DNA from: Terripilifer ovatus
GTDB taxonomy: Bacteria; Pseudomonadota; Alphaproteobacteria; Rhizobiales; Beijerinckiaceae
Length of the DNA: 64,000 nucleotides
Reading direction: 5' to 3'
Assembly (NCBI GenBank): GCA_029222685.1
Contig: JARHVB010000059.1
Span: 81,545 to 145,544 of the forward strand
Below, one piece after another: positions 1 to 7,925 of the stretch; position 1 is the stretch's first letter, and every line of letters starts with the position of its first letter. The notes beneath the pieces are model-generated. The model saw only the letters and a list, made by a program, of their open reading frames with translations. It was not told where the DNA came from and made no database searches. Both the position numbers and the translations under genes were made by a program.

Positions 1-1016
1 CGGCCGAAGAAGGCGTTCTTCTGGATCTCTTCATAGGGCGTCGCCCAGGCGATGGCCTGCCGCAGTTTCAAATTGTCGAACGGCGGCTTCGACGTGTTGA
101 GCGCCACATACCAGAGCGCGTTGGGGATCGGCACGCCGACGACTTTCAGCTTCGCTTCTTTCATCAACTGGTCGAAATCGCGCGGCGCGAAACCGGTCGA
201 GAGATCGGCGTCGCCGCGCTCCAGCATGGCGCGCCGCGTGCCGGCCGAGGGCACGTCACGTGCGATCACCCTGCGGATCTTCGGCAGCGGGCCGCTCTTC
301 CAGCCGTCGAAGCGCGTCAATATGAGCTCGGCGCCAGGCTTCCAGCTCTCGACCTTATAGGCGCCGCCGCCGGCTTCGTTGACCTTCAGCCAGGCCGCGG
401 CCCAGGGATCCTCCGCCGTAGCGTTCTTCTTGGCCAGTTCAGAGTTGATGACGAAGGGTACGACGACCGCCAGGTTGAACAGCAGCATCTTGTCCTTGCG
501 GATATAATCGACGCGGAACGTATGATCGTCGACGACGACGAACTGCTCCGGTTTCTCCAGCGAGCCGGCCGACATCTGGAAGGTCGGAAAGCCGCCGATC
601 TTCACCGCGCGGTCGAACGACCATTTCACATCCCTGGCGGTGACCGGCGTGCCGTCGTGAAAGACCGCGTCCTTGCGCAGCTTGAACGTGCAGGACATGC
701 CGTCCGCCGCCACCTCCCAGCTTTCCGCCAGTTCCGGCGCCAGCACGGCTCGGTCGTAGGAGGGCGTTCCGTCGGCAAGCGTCTTGGCCGCATAGGTCAT
801 CAGCCGGTCGTAGCAGTTCCACGACAGGCCGTTGACGGTCTGGTTGCTGCCCAGCCCCTGCATGTCGAGGCTGTTGGGGCCGAGCTCCTGCACCACGAGC
901 AGCGTGTCATTGCGGCCTTGGGCGAGCGCGGTGTGACCTGCCAGCGACAGCGCCAGTCCGGCTGAAGCTCCTTTGAGGAGAAGACGTCGATCCAGTTCCG
1001 TGCGAGCATTCTGCAT
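1..1016 (-). CDS. ABC transporter substrate-binding protein, SBP family 5 (partial, 3' end outside window)
   Basis: Periplasmic binding protein of the dipeptide/oligopeptide/nickel type (SBP_bac_5). About 338 codons are visible; the C-terminus lies beyond position 1. The start is ATG at 1016. The N-terminus carries a twin-arginine signal (DRRLLLKG at residues 9-16, then a hydrophobic stretch ending in ALAQ), so export through Tat is likely. The body has the family's usual features, e.g. TFKLRKDAVFHDGTPVTA and DVKWSFDRA, and a later RAMLERGDADLS segment. It follows the DUF1330 and MetE-like genes on the same strand and may share their transcript. The permease and ATPase genes are not in view. 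The ligand cannot be read from sequence. Confidence 0.9.
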   Translation of the reverse strand, partial: MQNARTELDRRLLLKGASAGLALSLAGHTALAQGRNDTLLVVQELGPNSLDMQGLGSNQTVNGLSWNCYDRLMTYAAKTLADGTPSYDRAVLAPELAESWEVAADGMSCTFKLRKDAVFHDGTPVTARDVKWSFDRAVKIGGFPTFQMSAGSLEKPEQFVVVDDHTFRVDYIRKDKMLLFNLAVVVPFVINSELAKKNATAEDPWAAAWLKVNEAGGGAYKVESWKPGAELILTRFDGWKSGPLPKIRRVIARDVPSAGTRRAMLERGDADLSTGFAPRDFDQLMKEAKLKVVGVPIPNALWYVALNTSKPPFDNLKLRQAIAWATPYEEIQKNAFFG

Positions 1017-1110
1017 ATGACACCTTCCCTCCAGTGAGACCGCACCAGTGAAGCAGGTATCGTGCCGCATTTGCAGGCAGCCAAGCTGCAGGAGCTGCGA
1101 TCGGAAAGTG

Positions 1111-1413
1111 TCAGGCCGGCGGGTCCACGCCCTCGACCAGGATCAGGTTGCGCGTCAGCGCCGCATCGCGCACCTCAAGCGCAGTGGCGTAGTCAGCCGA
1201 CCGATACCAGGCCCTGGCGGTCGGCATATCGGGGAACTCTGCGATAATGACGGCGGACGGCCACCAGGCTCCTTCCAACACTTCGATCTCGCCGCCGCGG
1301 ACGAGATAGCGGCCGCCGAATTTCGCAATCGAGGCGGCGGCACGCGTGCGATACAACTCGACGGCCTCGGAATCCTTAAGCTGGACATCGGAAATGATAT
1401 AGGCGTGGGACAT
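1111..1413 (-). CDS. DUF1330 family protein
   Basis: A 100-residue cytosolic protein of the DUF1330 family, a small ferredoxin-like alpha/beta fold of unknown function. It starts MSHAYIISDVQLKDSEAVE and holds the family signatures FGGRYLVRGGEIEVLEGAW (about residues 32-50) and IAEFPDMPTARAWYRSADY (57-75). The ATG at 1413 is preferred to a longer in-frame reading, because the extra residues do not resemble the family. It lies between the MetE-like gene (94 bp away) and the ABC binding protein (also 94 bp), all on the minus strand. Family members often sit in catabolic gene sets, but no substrate is known. Confidence 0.88.
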   Translation of the reverse strand: MSHAYIISDVQLKDSEAVELYRTRAAASIAKFGGRYLVRGGEIEVLEGAWWPSAVIIAEFPDMPTARAWYRSADYATALEVRDAALTRNLILVEGVDPPA

Positions 1414-1507
1414 GATCTGCTCTTGTCTGGCTTGATGAACTGAAAGGCGCCCGGACGGGCGCCGCCAGAACTCAAGTTTATCCACGTCGCCGTAGTGACG
1501 GCAATTG

Positions 1508-2560
1508 TCAGCCGGCGATTTCCAGCGCCTGCAGATGTTCATTGAGGATATCGCCGAGTCCCGATTGCGGCGTCCGGCCCAGGCCGCAATAGGCGGCAAG
1601 CCCGAATTCCGGCAGAAATTTCCGCGCCAGTTTCAGCCGCTGCTCGAACGTGTCCATGTGATGGACCATGCCGAGATAGATGCGCGCGCCCTTCGGTTTG
1701 AGATTTGCGAGCGGCGCGTAGAAAGCCTCATTGATGTTGTCGAGCGCGGGAATATGCATCCAGTCGACCTTGCGGCCCGCCGCTTCGATGAAGCCGTTGG
1801 CAAGCTCCACCGTCGCCGAGAGATCGTCCGGCGCGAACCGCGGCCAGCCGCCGAGCGTCCCGAAGCAAAGATGAAAGCCGAGCGCCACGCCGGCTGGGAT
1901 ATCCGGCGACAACGCCGCGATCTGTCCGGTGTTGCGGGCGATGGCGCCCTCCTTCGGGTAGCCGGGAATGGCGCCATAGGCGTCCTGCACTTCGGTGGCG
2001 CAATCCCATTGGATGGCGAGATCCTCATGCGGGATCTTGGCGCAGATCATCGCCACCTCGGCCTTCACCGCTTCCTGATAGGCGGCGCGCACGATCGCGC
2101 AATCCTTGGCGTCGGGAAACAGCCGTGGCGGCGCGGCGCTGTGCGGGCTGGCGATGGAAACCTGGAAGCGCAGGCCGTTCGGCAATTCGCCGCGCTCGCG
2201 CAGGGTGCGGAAAACGAAGTAGGAGTTGACGGCATCCCGCGCATAGCCGAGCCGCCAGCCGGAATCGCCGAAATGGATCTGCTCGACGCCGGGCCTGACG
2301 CGGAACTGCCAGCTGTCGCCCGCATTGCGCGGCTGCAACCGCTCGATGCCATTTTCCAGTGCCGGCCGCCGCACCACTTCGAGATCGGGATGCAGCGCGA
2401 AGACCTGAAAGTGGATGCGGCTGATCCAGTGGGTCCGCAGGCCGACTTCGCCATCCGGCAGGGCGGCAAGATGAGAGGCCAGCGGCCGGCCGAATTTCTC
2501 GAAGACGTCGCTGACGGTGTCATAGGGAATGCTGCCGACCAGAAGCAGGTCCGTACTCAT
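1508..2560 (-). CDS. MetE/UROD-fold (cobalamin-independent methionine synthase-like) protein
   Basis: A 350-residue protein resembling the TIM-barrel MetE C-terminal/uroporphyrinogen decarboxylase superfamily. Visible marks are the opening LLVGSIPYDTVSDVFEKFG, then LPDGEVGLRTHWI near residue 38, DLAIQWDCATEV near 190, LGFHLCFGTLGGWP near 227, and a C-terminal YCGLGR near 326. The H-x-C-x-G arrangement is compatible with a zinc-thiolate centre, but this is inference. It is too short to be a full MetE (about 750 residues) and is not next to methionine genes. Its neighbours are DUF1330 and an ABC binding protein. The reaction is unknown; methyl or other one-carbon transfer is a guess. Confidence 0.75.
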   Translation of the reverse strand: MSTDLLLVGSIPYDTVSDVFEKFGRPLASHLAALPDGEVGLRTHWISRIHFQVFALHPDLEVVRRPALENGIERLQPRNAGDSWQFRVRPGVEQIHFGDSGWRLGYARDAVNSYFVFRTLRERGELPNGLRFQVSIASPHSAAPPRLFPDAKDCAIVRAAYQEAVKAEVAMICAKIPHEDLAIQWDCATEVQDAYGAIPGYPKEGAIARNTGQIAALSPDIPAGVALGFHLCFGTLGGWPRFAPDDLSATVELANGFIEAAGRKVDWMHIPALDNINEAFYAPLANLKPKGARIYLGMVHHMDTFEQRLKLARKFLPEFGLAAYCGLGRTPQSGLGDILNEHLQALEIAG

Positions 2561-2654
2561 CTTGTCCTCCCAGGGATCTCAACCAGGGGCGGGACTTTAA
2601 GCTGAGCGCGGGCGAATTCTCAAATTGCGCAGGCCGTTGCTCGCAATTTTCGCG

Positions 2655-2894
2655 TCAGGACTTGTCCGGGAATGTCTCCGGCGTCGGCTCGCCGAGCGCT
2701 TCGAACACGATCGAGGGCTCGCCCCACAAGACGCCGTAATCCTTGAAATCCACATCGACCAGTTCCGGATGACGTGGCTTGGGCTGCAGGAGACGGTAGC
2801 TGCAGATCACCGTGCCCGTGGCATGGGGCGGAATCGACGCGCGCTGGGCGTTGCGGGAGTGGACTTTGAGCTGGACCAACTGACCAGTTTTCAT
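2655..2894 (-). CDS. Small conserved-type protein of unknown function
   Basis: A 79-residue soluble protein, MKTGQLVQLKVHSRNAQR to PTPETFPDKS, with no signal peptide or membrane segment. The centre reads like a small beta-barrel (GTVICSYRL, YGVLWGEPS). The reading frame continues upstream to an earlier ATG, but that extension is AT-rich and unlike the gene body, so ATG at 2894 was chosen. I do not recognise a family. It is the first gene of a possible minus-strand unit with the MetE-like gene. Two near-identical 14-bp repeats lie 60-95 bp upstream of this start. Confidence 0.6.
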   Translation of the reverse strand: MKTGQLVQLKVHSRNAQRASIPPHATGTVICSYRLLQPKPRHPELVDVDFKDYGVLWGEPSIVFEALGEPTPETFPDKS

Positions 2895-2954
2895 GAACGC
2901 CTCCGTCGAAACTCGTAAACGTTTTATGTCAACGGTGAGACATTTCTCGCATTT

Positions 2955-2988
2955 AATTTTGCGACGCACAAGAAATTTTTGCGACGCA
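2955..2988. repeat. Pair of 14-bp direct repeats spaced exactly 20 bp
   Basis: Two copies of a T-rich run followed by TTTTGCGACGCA occupy 2955-2968 and 2975-2988. They begin 20 bp apart, about two helical turns. The core TGCGACGCA is itself an odd-centred palindrome (TGCG-A-CGCA). They sit in the AT-rich gap between the genes starting at 2894 (minus) and 3177 (plus). This looks like a double binding site for a regulator; the regulator is unknown. Confidence 0.5.
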
Positions 2989-3176
2989 TCATAAGCAGGC
3001 GTTTGTGGGGCGCGGTGCCTCGCTGACTTGCCGGCCAAAACCTTGAAAAAATAAATCCCGCCATCAATTTAATTGAGACGTCGCCGCAATTTTGACCGAC
3101 AATTATGCAATGCACGCATAAGAGGCAGGCGCTTAGCGCTGGAACAGATGGTTGTTCAACCCTGAAGGATTGAGCC

Positions 3177-3779
3177 ATGCGTCATGTCCCCCTGGGGCCC
3201 CGTAAGACACTGCGACCGGCTGTGAGAAAGCCGCTTCAGCTCTCCCGTCCGCTGATGCTGGCGTTCGCGGCTGTCATCGCCTGCAGCGCCCTCATCGGTG
3301 CGATGTCGCGCGTGGACCAGGACAGCGATGCTGCTGATCCCGAGCCATCCGGCATATCCGCCGACCTGCGGCCTGCGCCCCAGGCTGCCGTCGCAAACGA
3401 TATCGAGATTGCGCTGGCGCAGGCCACCCTGAAGGGCACCGGCTTTGTCGCCGCGGGCAACCCCGTCCGTCACGAGCAGACCATGGAAGTGCCGGTGCGC
3501 GATGCCGAAGGGCATAACTGGGTCGCCTGGCTCGACAAGGCCGGGCGGGCTTCGGAGGTCGAGATCGTCGACTATGAAGAGGACAAGGTTCCGGAGGCGC
3601 CGACGTTCAGGCCCGAGGATCTGCCCGGCATGATCGCCAAAGACGGCTTCCAGTCGCGCGGCGAGGCAGAGCGGCGGCCGGAGCATTTCGAGATCCGGGC
3701 CGTCAACCAGCGCTCGGAACTCGTCAATCTTTACGTCGACTTTGCCGGCCAGATCTACAAGCAGGTCTGGGTCCGGTGA
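3177..3779 (+). CDS. Membrane-anchored or exported protein of unknown function
   Basis: A 200-residue protein with a basic N-terminus (about 25 residues) followed by one hydrophobic segment at about residues 26-42 (LMLAFAAVIACSALIGAM). It is probably a signal anchor with the rest in the periplasm. The C-terminal half is acidic and mixed, ending LYVDFAGQIYKQVWVR, a pattern like a small PepSY-type beta domain, but I cannot assign it firmly. No gene is closely coupled to it; the next gene starts about 260 bp downstream on the same strand. No function can be given. Confidence 0.65.
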   Translation: MRHVPLGPRKTLRPAVRKPLQLSRPLMLAFAAVIACSALIGAMSRVDQDSDAADPEPSGISADLRPAPQAAVANDIEIALAQATLKGTGFVAAGNPVRHEQTMEVPVRDAEGHNWVAWLDKAGRASEVEIVDYEEDKVPEAPTFRPEDLPGMIAKDGFQSRGEAERRPEHFEIRAVNQRSELVNLYVDFAGQIYKQVWVR

Positions 3780-4038
3780 CACGTCCGCATGCGTCGGCTA
3801 ACCTCGGCCGCCGGGATATTTGACGCGGAGTTTCCTGGAATCCCACACATTCCTGCAACCATTCGGCGACGCAGCCTGTGCGCGGCCGCTGAAAATATTT
3901 GCATTCTGGAATCGAACAAAAGAAGCTTGGGCGTGTTTCCTTCCTGATCGCGTCGCTCGGAGGCCCCCGCGTCTTCTCCCGGAATTTCTCGTGATCGAGA
4001 CCGTTCGTCCCGCCGGAATGTTTGTTAAGGAGGATGCA

Positions 4039-4785
4039 GTGTCGAATTACGCTCTCACGCGGCGTTATTTTCTAGGCTCGACAACCCTCACCTTTCTCTT
4101 CGGCGGCGTGACAGCGGCGGGCGCACGGACGATCTCCGGGCAACCGCCGTGGACGGCCTTCACCGCCAACCCGCCGACGCCCGAATTGGGCAACGGCCTG
4201 CTCTTCTTCATTCCGTCCGAATTCAACACGGTCGACGCCATCGTCGCCCGGCTGATTCCCGCCGACGAGCTGGGCCCCGGCGCCAGGGAAGCCGGCTGCG
4301 CCACGTTCATCGACCGCCAGCTTGCCGGCTCCTTCGGCACGTTCCAGCGCTTCTACATGCAGCCGCCGTTCGCCAACGGCACGCCGCAGCAGGGTCCGCA
4401 ATCGGCCAACATCCCCCACGTCATCTATCGCACCGGCCTCGCCGCGCTCGACGCCTATTGCCGCGCCACCTATGCCGGCAAGGCTTTCATCGCGCTCGAA
4501 GCTGCGCAGCAGGACGCGGTGCTGCAGGCGATGGAAAAAGGCCAAGCCAAATTCGAGGGGGCTGTCCCCGCCCAGCAGTTCTTCGCCATGCTGCTGCAGA
4601 ACACCCGCGAGGGCTTTTTCGCCGATCCGCTCTACGGCGGCAATCGCGACATGATCGGCTGGAAGCTCGTCGGCTTTCCCGGCACCCGCTACGATTATCG
4701 CGATCACGTCTCGAAGCACAATCAGCCGTATCCGCTGCCGCCGGTCTCGATCTTCGGCAGGCCCGACTGGCAAGTGAAAGGCTGA
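4039..4785 (+). CDS. Gluconate 2-dehydrogenase subunit 3 family protein (small subunit of FAD dehydrogenase)
   Basis: Small subunit of a three-part periplasmic dehydrogenase (gluconate/sorbitol/glucose/fructose dehydrogenase type). In relatives it binds the flavoprotein and carries the Tat signal for both. Starting at GTG 4039 it has 248 residues with the Tat motif TRRYFLG at residues 7-13. A strong AAGGAGG lies 5 bp before this GTG and decides the start over the in-frame ATG at 4018 and longer readings. Family marks are the FNTVDAIVARLIPADELGPGAREAG region followed by IDRQL, and a C-terminal LYGGNRDMIGWKLVGFPG. The flavoprotein gene starts 2 bp after its stop. Confidence 0.9.
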   Translation: MSNYALTRRYFLGSTTLTFLFGGVTAAGARTISGQPPWTAFTANPPTPELGNGLLFFIPSEFNTVDAIVARLIPADELGPGAREAGCATFIDRQLAGSFGTFQRFYMQPPFANGTPQQGPQSANIPHVIYRTGLAALDAYCRATYAGKAFIALEAAQQDAVLQAMEKGQAKFEGAVPAQQFFAMLLQNTREGFFADPLYGGNRDMIGWKLVGFPGTRYDYRDHVSKHNQPYPLPPVSIFGRPDWQVKG

Positions 4786-4787
4786 TC

Positions 4788-6554
4788 ATGGCGCGCAAAC
4801 TTCCCTCAAAAGACGTGGTCATCATCGGGCTCGGCTGGACCGGCGCCATTCTCGCCAATGAACTCGCCGACGCCGGGCTCGACGTGGTCGCGATCGAGCG
4901 CGGCCCGTGGCGCGATACGGCGGAAAGCTTCAACGTCGGCTATGCGCCGGACGAACTGCGCTTCGCTATACGGCTGGATCTCTTCCTGCGCCCGGCGCAG
5001 GAGACGCTGACCTTTCGCAACAACCTGAACCAGACGGCGCTGCCGATCCGGCAGTTCGGTTCGTTTCTGCCCGGCGACGGCGTCGGCGGCGCCGGCGTGC
5101 ACTGGAACGGCCAGAACTGGCGCTATCACCCGACCGACTTCCGCCTGCGCAGCCATCTGACCGAGCGCTATGGCGCGGCGGCCATTCCCGACGATCTGAC
5201 GATCCAGGACTGGGGCGTCACCTATGACGAACTGGAACCCTTCTTCGACCGCTTCGAGAAAATCGCCGGCATCTCCGGCAAGGCCGGCAATCTGAAAGGC
5301 GCCATCCAGCCGGGCGGCAATCCGTTCGAAGGTCCGCGCTCGGATGAATATCCGCTGCCGCCGATGCAGATGACCTATGCACCGACCCTGTTTGCCGAAG
5401 CCGCGCGCTCGGTCGGCTATCATCCGTTTCCCACACCTTCGGCCAATGCGTCGGCCGCCTACACCAATCCGCTCGGCCTCAGCATGGCGCCGTGCACCTA
5501 TTGCGGTTTCTGCGAACGCTTCGGCTGCGCCAACTATTCCAAGGCGAGCCCGCAGGTGAACGTGCTGCCGGTGCTGATGCGCAAGTCGAATTTCGAGGCG
5601 CGCACCGACTGCGAAGTGCTGAAGATCAACCTTGACGGCTCCGGCAAGCGCGCCACCGGCGTCACCTATGTGGACACGAGCGGCGAGGAATGGGAGCAGC
5701 CCGGCGACCTTGTCATCTGCTGCGCCTTCTCACTGTTCAACGTGCGCATGCTGCTGCTGTCGGGCATCGGCAAACCCTATGATCCGGCCACCAACGAGGG
5801 CGTCGTCGGCCGCAACTACTCGTATCAGACGAATTCATCCGTGCAGATGTTCTTCGACAACAAGACATTCAACCCGTTCATCGCCTCGGGCGCGCTCGGC
5901 CAGTCGGCGGACGATTTCAACGGCGACAATTTCGATCACACAGGATTGGGCTTTATCGGCGGCGCCGGCATGAACTGCGTGCCGACCAACGGCCGTCCGA
6001 TTCAGACGCGGCCGGTGCCGCCGGGCACGCCCAACTGGGGCAGCGCCTGGAAGAAGGCGACCAAGGAAAGTTACAGTTCCGCCTTCTCGATGACGTCGCA
6101 AGGCAGCTCCTATACGACGCGCGGCAATTACATCGACCTCGATCCGACCTATAAGGATCGCTTCGGCCGCCCGCTGATGCGCATGACGTTCGATTTTCCC
6201 GACAACGACATCCGCATGTCGTCTTACGTCAACGACAAGCTCCTCACCATCGCCAAGGCGATGAATCCGCGCCAGATCGTCGCTAACAAGACCGGCAGGC
6301 CCTATTCGGTGGTGCCCTATTCGAGCACGCACAATGTCGGCGGCGCCATCATGGGCGCCGATCCGAAGACATCCGTGCTCAACAAATATCTGCAGAGCTG
6401 GGATGTTCCCAACGTCTTCGTCATGGGCGCCTCGGCCTATCCGCAGAACGCCGGCTACAACCCCACCGGCACGGTCGGCGCGCTCGCCTATTGGGCGGCG
6501 CATGCCATCCGCACGCAATATCTGAAGAACCCCGGCCCGCTGGTGCAGGCATGA
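4788..6554 (+). CDS. GMC-type FAD oxidoreductase, large subunit of periplasmic sugar/polyol dehydrogenase
   Basis: Catalytic flavoprotein of 588 residues that oxidises a sugar, polyol or sugar acid and passes electrons to the cytochrome encoded next. The N-terminal Rossmann motif VVIIGLGWTGAILANELADAG and a later IERGP bind FAD. Residues 236-247 hold CTYCGFCERFGC; in bacterial FAD glucose dehydrogenase an equivalent Cys cluster binds a [3Fe-4S] centre. The C-terminal HNVGG and NPTGTVGALAYW match the GMC active-site and FAD regions. It lacks its own signal peptide and is presumably exported bound to the Tat-bearing small subunit. ATG 4788 follows the previous stop by 2 bp; its own stop overlaps the next start by 4 bp. 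The substrate cannot be read from sequence. Confidence 0.92.
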   Translation: MARKLPSKDVVIIGLGWTGAILANELADAGLDVVAIERGPWRDTAESFNVGYAPDELRFAIRLDLFLRPAQETLTFRNNLNQTALPIRQFGSFLPGDGVGGAGVHWNGQNWRYHPTDFRLRSHLTERYGAAAIPDDLTIQDWGVTYDELEPFFDRFEKIAGISGKAGNLKGAIQPGGNPFEGPRSDEYPLPPMQMTYAPTLFAEAARSVGYHPFPTPSANASAAYTNPLGLSMAPCTYCGFCERFGCANYSKASPQVNVLPVLMRKSNFEARTDCEVLKINLDGSGKRATGVTYVDTSGEEWEQPGDLVICCAFSLFNVRMLLLSGIGKPYDPATNEGVVGRNYSYQTNSSVQMFFDNKTFNPFIASGALGQSADDFNGDNFDHTGLGFIGGAGMNCVPTNGRPIQTRPVPPGTPNWGSAWKKATKESYSSAFSMTSQGSSYTTRGNYIDLDPTYKDRFGRPLMRMTFDFPDNDIRMSSYVNDKLLTIAKAMNPRQIVANKTGRPYSVVPYSSTHNVGGAIMGADPKTSVLNKYLQSWDVPNVFVMGASAYPQNAGYNPTGTVGALAYWAAHAIRTQYLKNPGPLVQA

Positions 6555-7801
6555 TGCGCGCCGTTGCAACCGCTGCTCTCGCGGCCCTCAGCCTCGCGGC
6601 TCCGGCGAAAGCCACCGACCAGCAATCCTTCGAGCAGGTTCAGCGCGGGCGCTATCTGACGACCATGGGCGATTGCGTCGCCTGCCACACCGCGCCGGGC
6701 GGCAAGCCTTTCGCCGGCGGCCTGACGATCGCGACGCCGTTCGGCAATCTGCTTTCGCCCAACATCACGCCCGACGCGGCGACCGGGATCGGCGCCTTCA
6801 GCGACGATCAATTCGTCAACGCGGTGCAGAACGGCATCGGCTCGAGGGGCCAGCGTCTCTATCCGGCGCTGCCCTATCCCTATTATCATAAAATGAACCG
6901 CACCGACGTGCTGGCGATCCGCGCCTATCTCAACACGCTCGATCCGGTGAGCAACGCCGTCGAGCCCAACCAGCTGCCGTTCCCCTTCAACATCCGCATG
7001 AGCCTGCTGTTCTGGAACCTGATCAACTTCGACAGGACGCCGCTGACCGACGATCCCGACCAGTCGCCGCAGTGGAACCGCGGCCGCTACATCGTCGAAG
7101 GGCCCGCCCATTGCGGCGCCTGCCACACGCCGAAAACCTGGCTCGGCGGCGACGACAACAGCCAGGCGCTGAAAGGCGCCGTGCTGCAGGGCTGGTTCGC
7201 GCCCGACATCACGCCCGATGCGCGCAAGGGCATCGGCGGCTGGAGCGAGGACGAACTCGTCGCCTATCTCAAGACCGGCGTCATCGCCCGCTCCAGCGCC
7301 TCGGGCCCGATGGCCGAAGTCGTCGTCAACTCCACGTCGAAGCTCGCCGACGCCGATCTGCGCGCCGTCGCGATCTACCTGAAGGGCCTGAAGCCCGGAA
7401 CGTCGCAATCGTCGCGTCCGCCATCGGCGGACGATCCGCACATGCTCGCCGGGAAAGCCATCTACAAGGACAGCTGCGCCGCCTGCCACAGGGAGGAAGG
7501 CGACGGCATCGCCAACCTATTCCCCCGCCTCAAGGGCTCTTCGCTGGTCCAGTCGGACGACCCCACGACCCTGATCCGCATGGTGCTCGAAGGCAGCCGC
7601 GCCGCCGCGACGGACGCGCGCCCAACAGGCGCCGCCATGCCCTCCTTCGCCTGGCGCTTTAGCGACGGCCAGGTGGCCGATCTCGTCACCTATATCCGCA
7701 ATGGCTGGGGCAACAGCGCCTCGAGCGTGAGTGCGAGTGCGGTGAAGGACGTGCGCGGCGGCAATGGGCCTGACCCGGTGAAGGCCGGGCAGGTGAGGTA
7801 G
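6551..7801 (+). CDS. Triheme cytochrome c subunit of the dehydrogenase
   Basis: Membrane-associated electron acceptor for the flavoprotein, probably passing electrons to ubiquinone. It has 416 residues, a cleavable signal peptide (residues 1-21, ending APAKA), and three c-type heme sites: CVACH at 42-46, CGACH at 188-192 and CAACH at 309-313. This is the usual layout of the gluconate/alcohol dehydrogenase cytochrome subunit. The start ATG 6551 overlaps the upstream stop in an ATGA junction, so translation is probably coupled; ATG 6554 is an alternative. The C-terminal tail after about residue 395 is low in complexity. No further gene of the set follows. Confidence 0.92.
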   Translation: MMRAVATAALAALSLAAPAKATDQQSFEQVQRGRYLTTMGDCVACHTAPGGKPFAGGLTIATPFGNLLSPNITPDAATGIGAFSDDQFVNAVQNGIGSRGQRLYPALPYPYYHKMNRTDVLAIRAYLNTLDPVSNAVEPNQLPFPFNIRMSLLFWNLINFDRTPLTDDPDQSPQWNRGRYIVEGPAHCGACHTPKTWLGGDDNSQALKGAVLQGWFAPDITPDARKGIGGWSEDELVAYLKTGVIARSSASGPMAEVVVNSTSKLADADLRAVAIYLKGLKPGTSQSSRPPSADDPHMLAGKAIYKDSCAACHREEGDGIANLFPRLKGSSLVQSDDPTTLIRMVLEGSRAAATDARPTGAAMPSFAWRFSDGQVADLVTYIRNGWGNSASSVSASAVKDVRGGNGPDPVKAGQVR

Positions 7802-7808
7802 CGCCTTT

Positions 7809-7919
7809 GTCATTCCAGACGCGCACGCAGTACGAGCGGGAAACCAAGAGTTAAGAGCCGCCGCAGTGCCGTCAGATTGCTCCGGGTTCCCGCTCTGCGG
7901 TTTGCCTGGCGGGAATGAC
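7809..7919. repeat. REP-like palindromic intergenic element
   Basis: Two half-elements in opposite orientation, beginning GTCATTCC near 7809 and ending GGGAATGAC at 7919, enclose a spacer. The same GTCATTCCCGACGCG...GCGGGAAACCAG family recurs at several other intergenic sites in this window. Here it sits between converging genes (cytochrome, plus; TctC-like, minus), where it may also help end transcription. This copy is diverged. Confidence 0.6.
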
Positions 7920-7925
7920 ACGGCT

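Noticed and set aside
1471-1485. Single DnaA-box-like TTTATCCACG near 1477
   Set aside because: Only one imperfect match, with no AT-rich unwinding element or further boxes, so it does not indicate an origin.
4149-4787. N-terminal extension of the GMC flavoprotein
   Set aside because: It is arginine-rich translation of the small-subunit gene in the wrong frame; ATG 4788 starts the FAD motif at the expected place.
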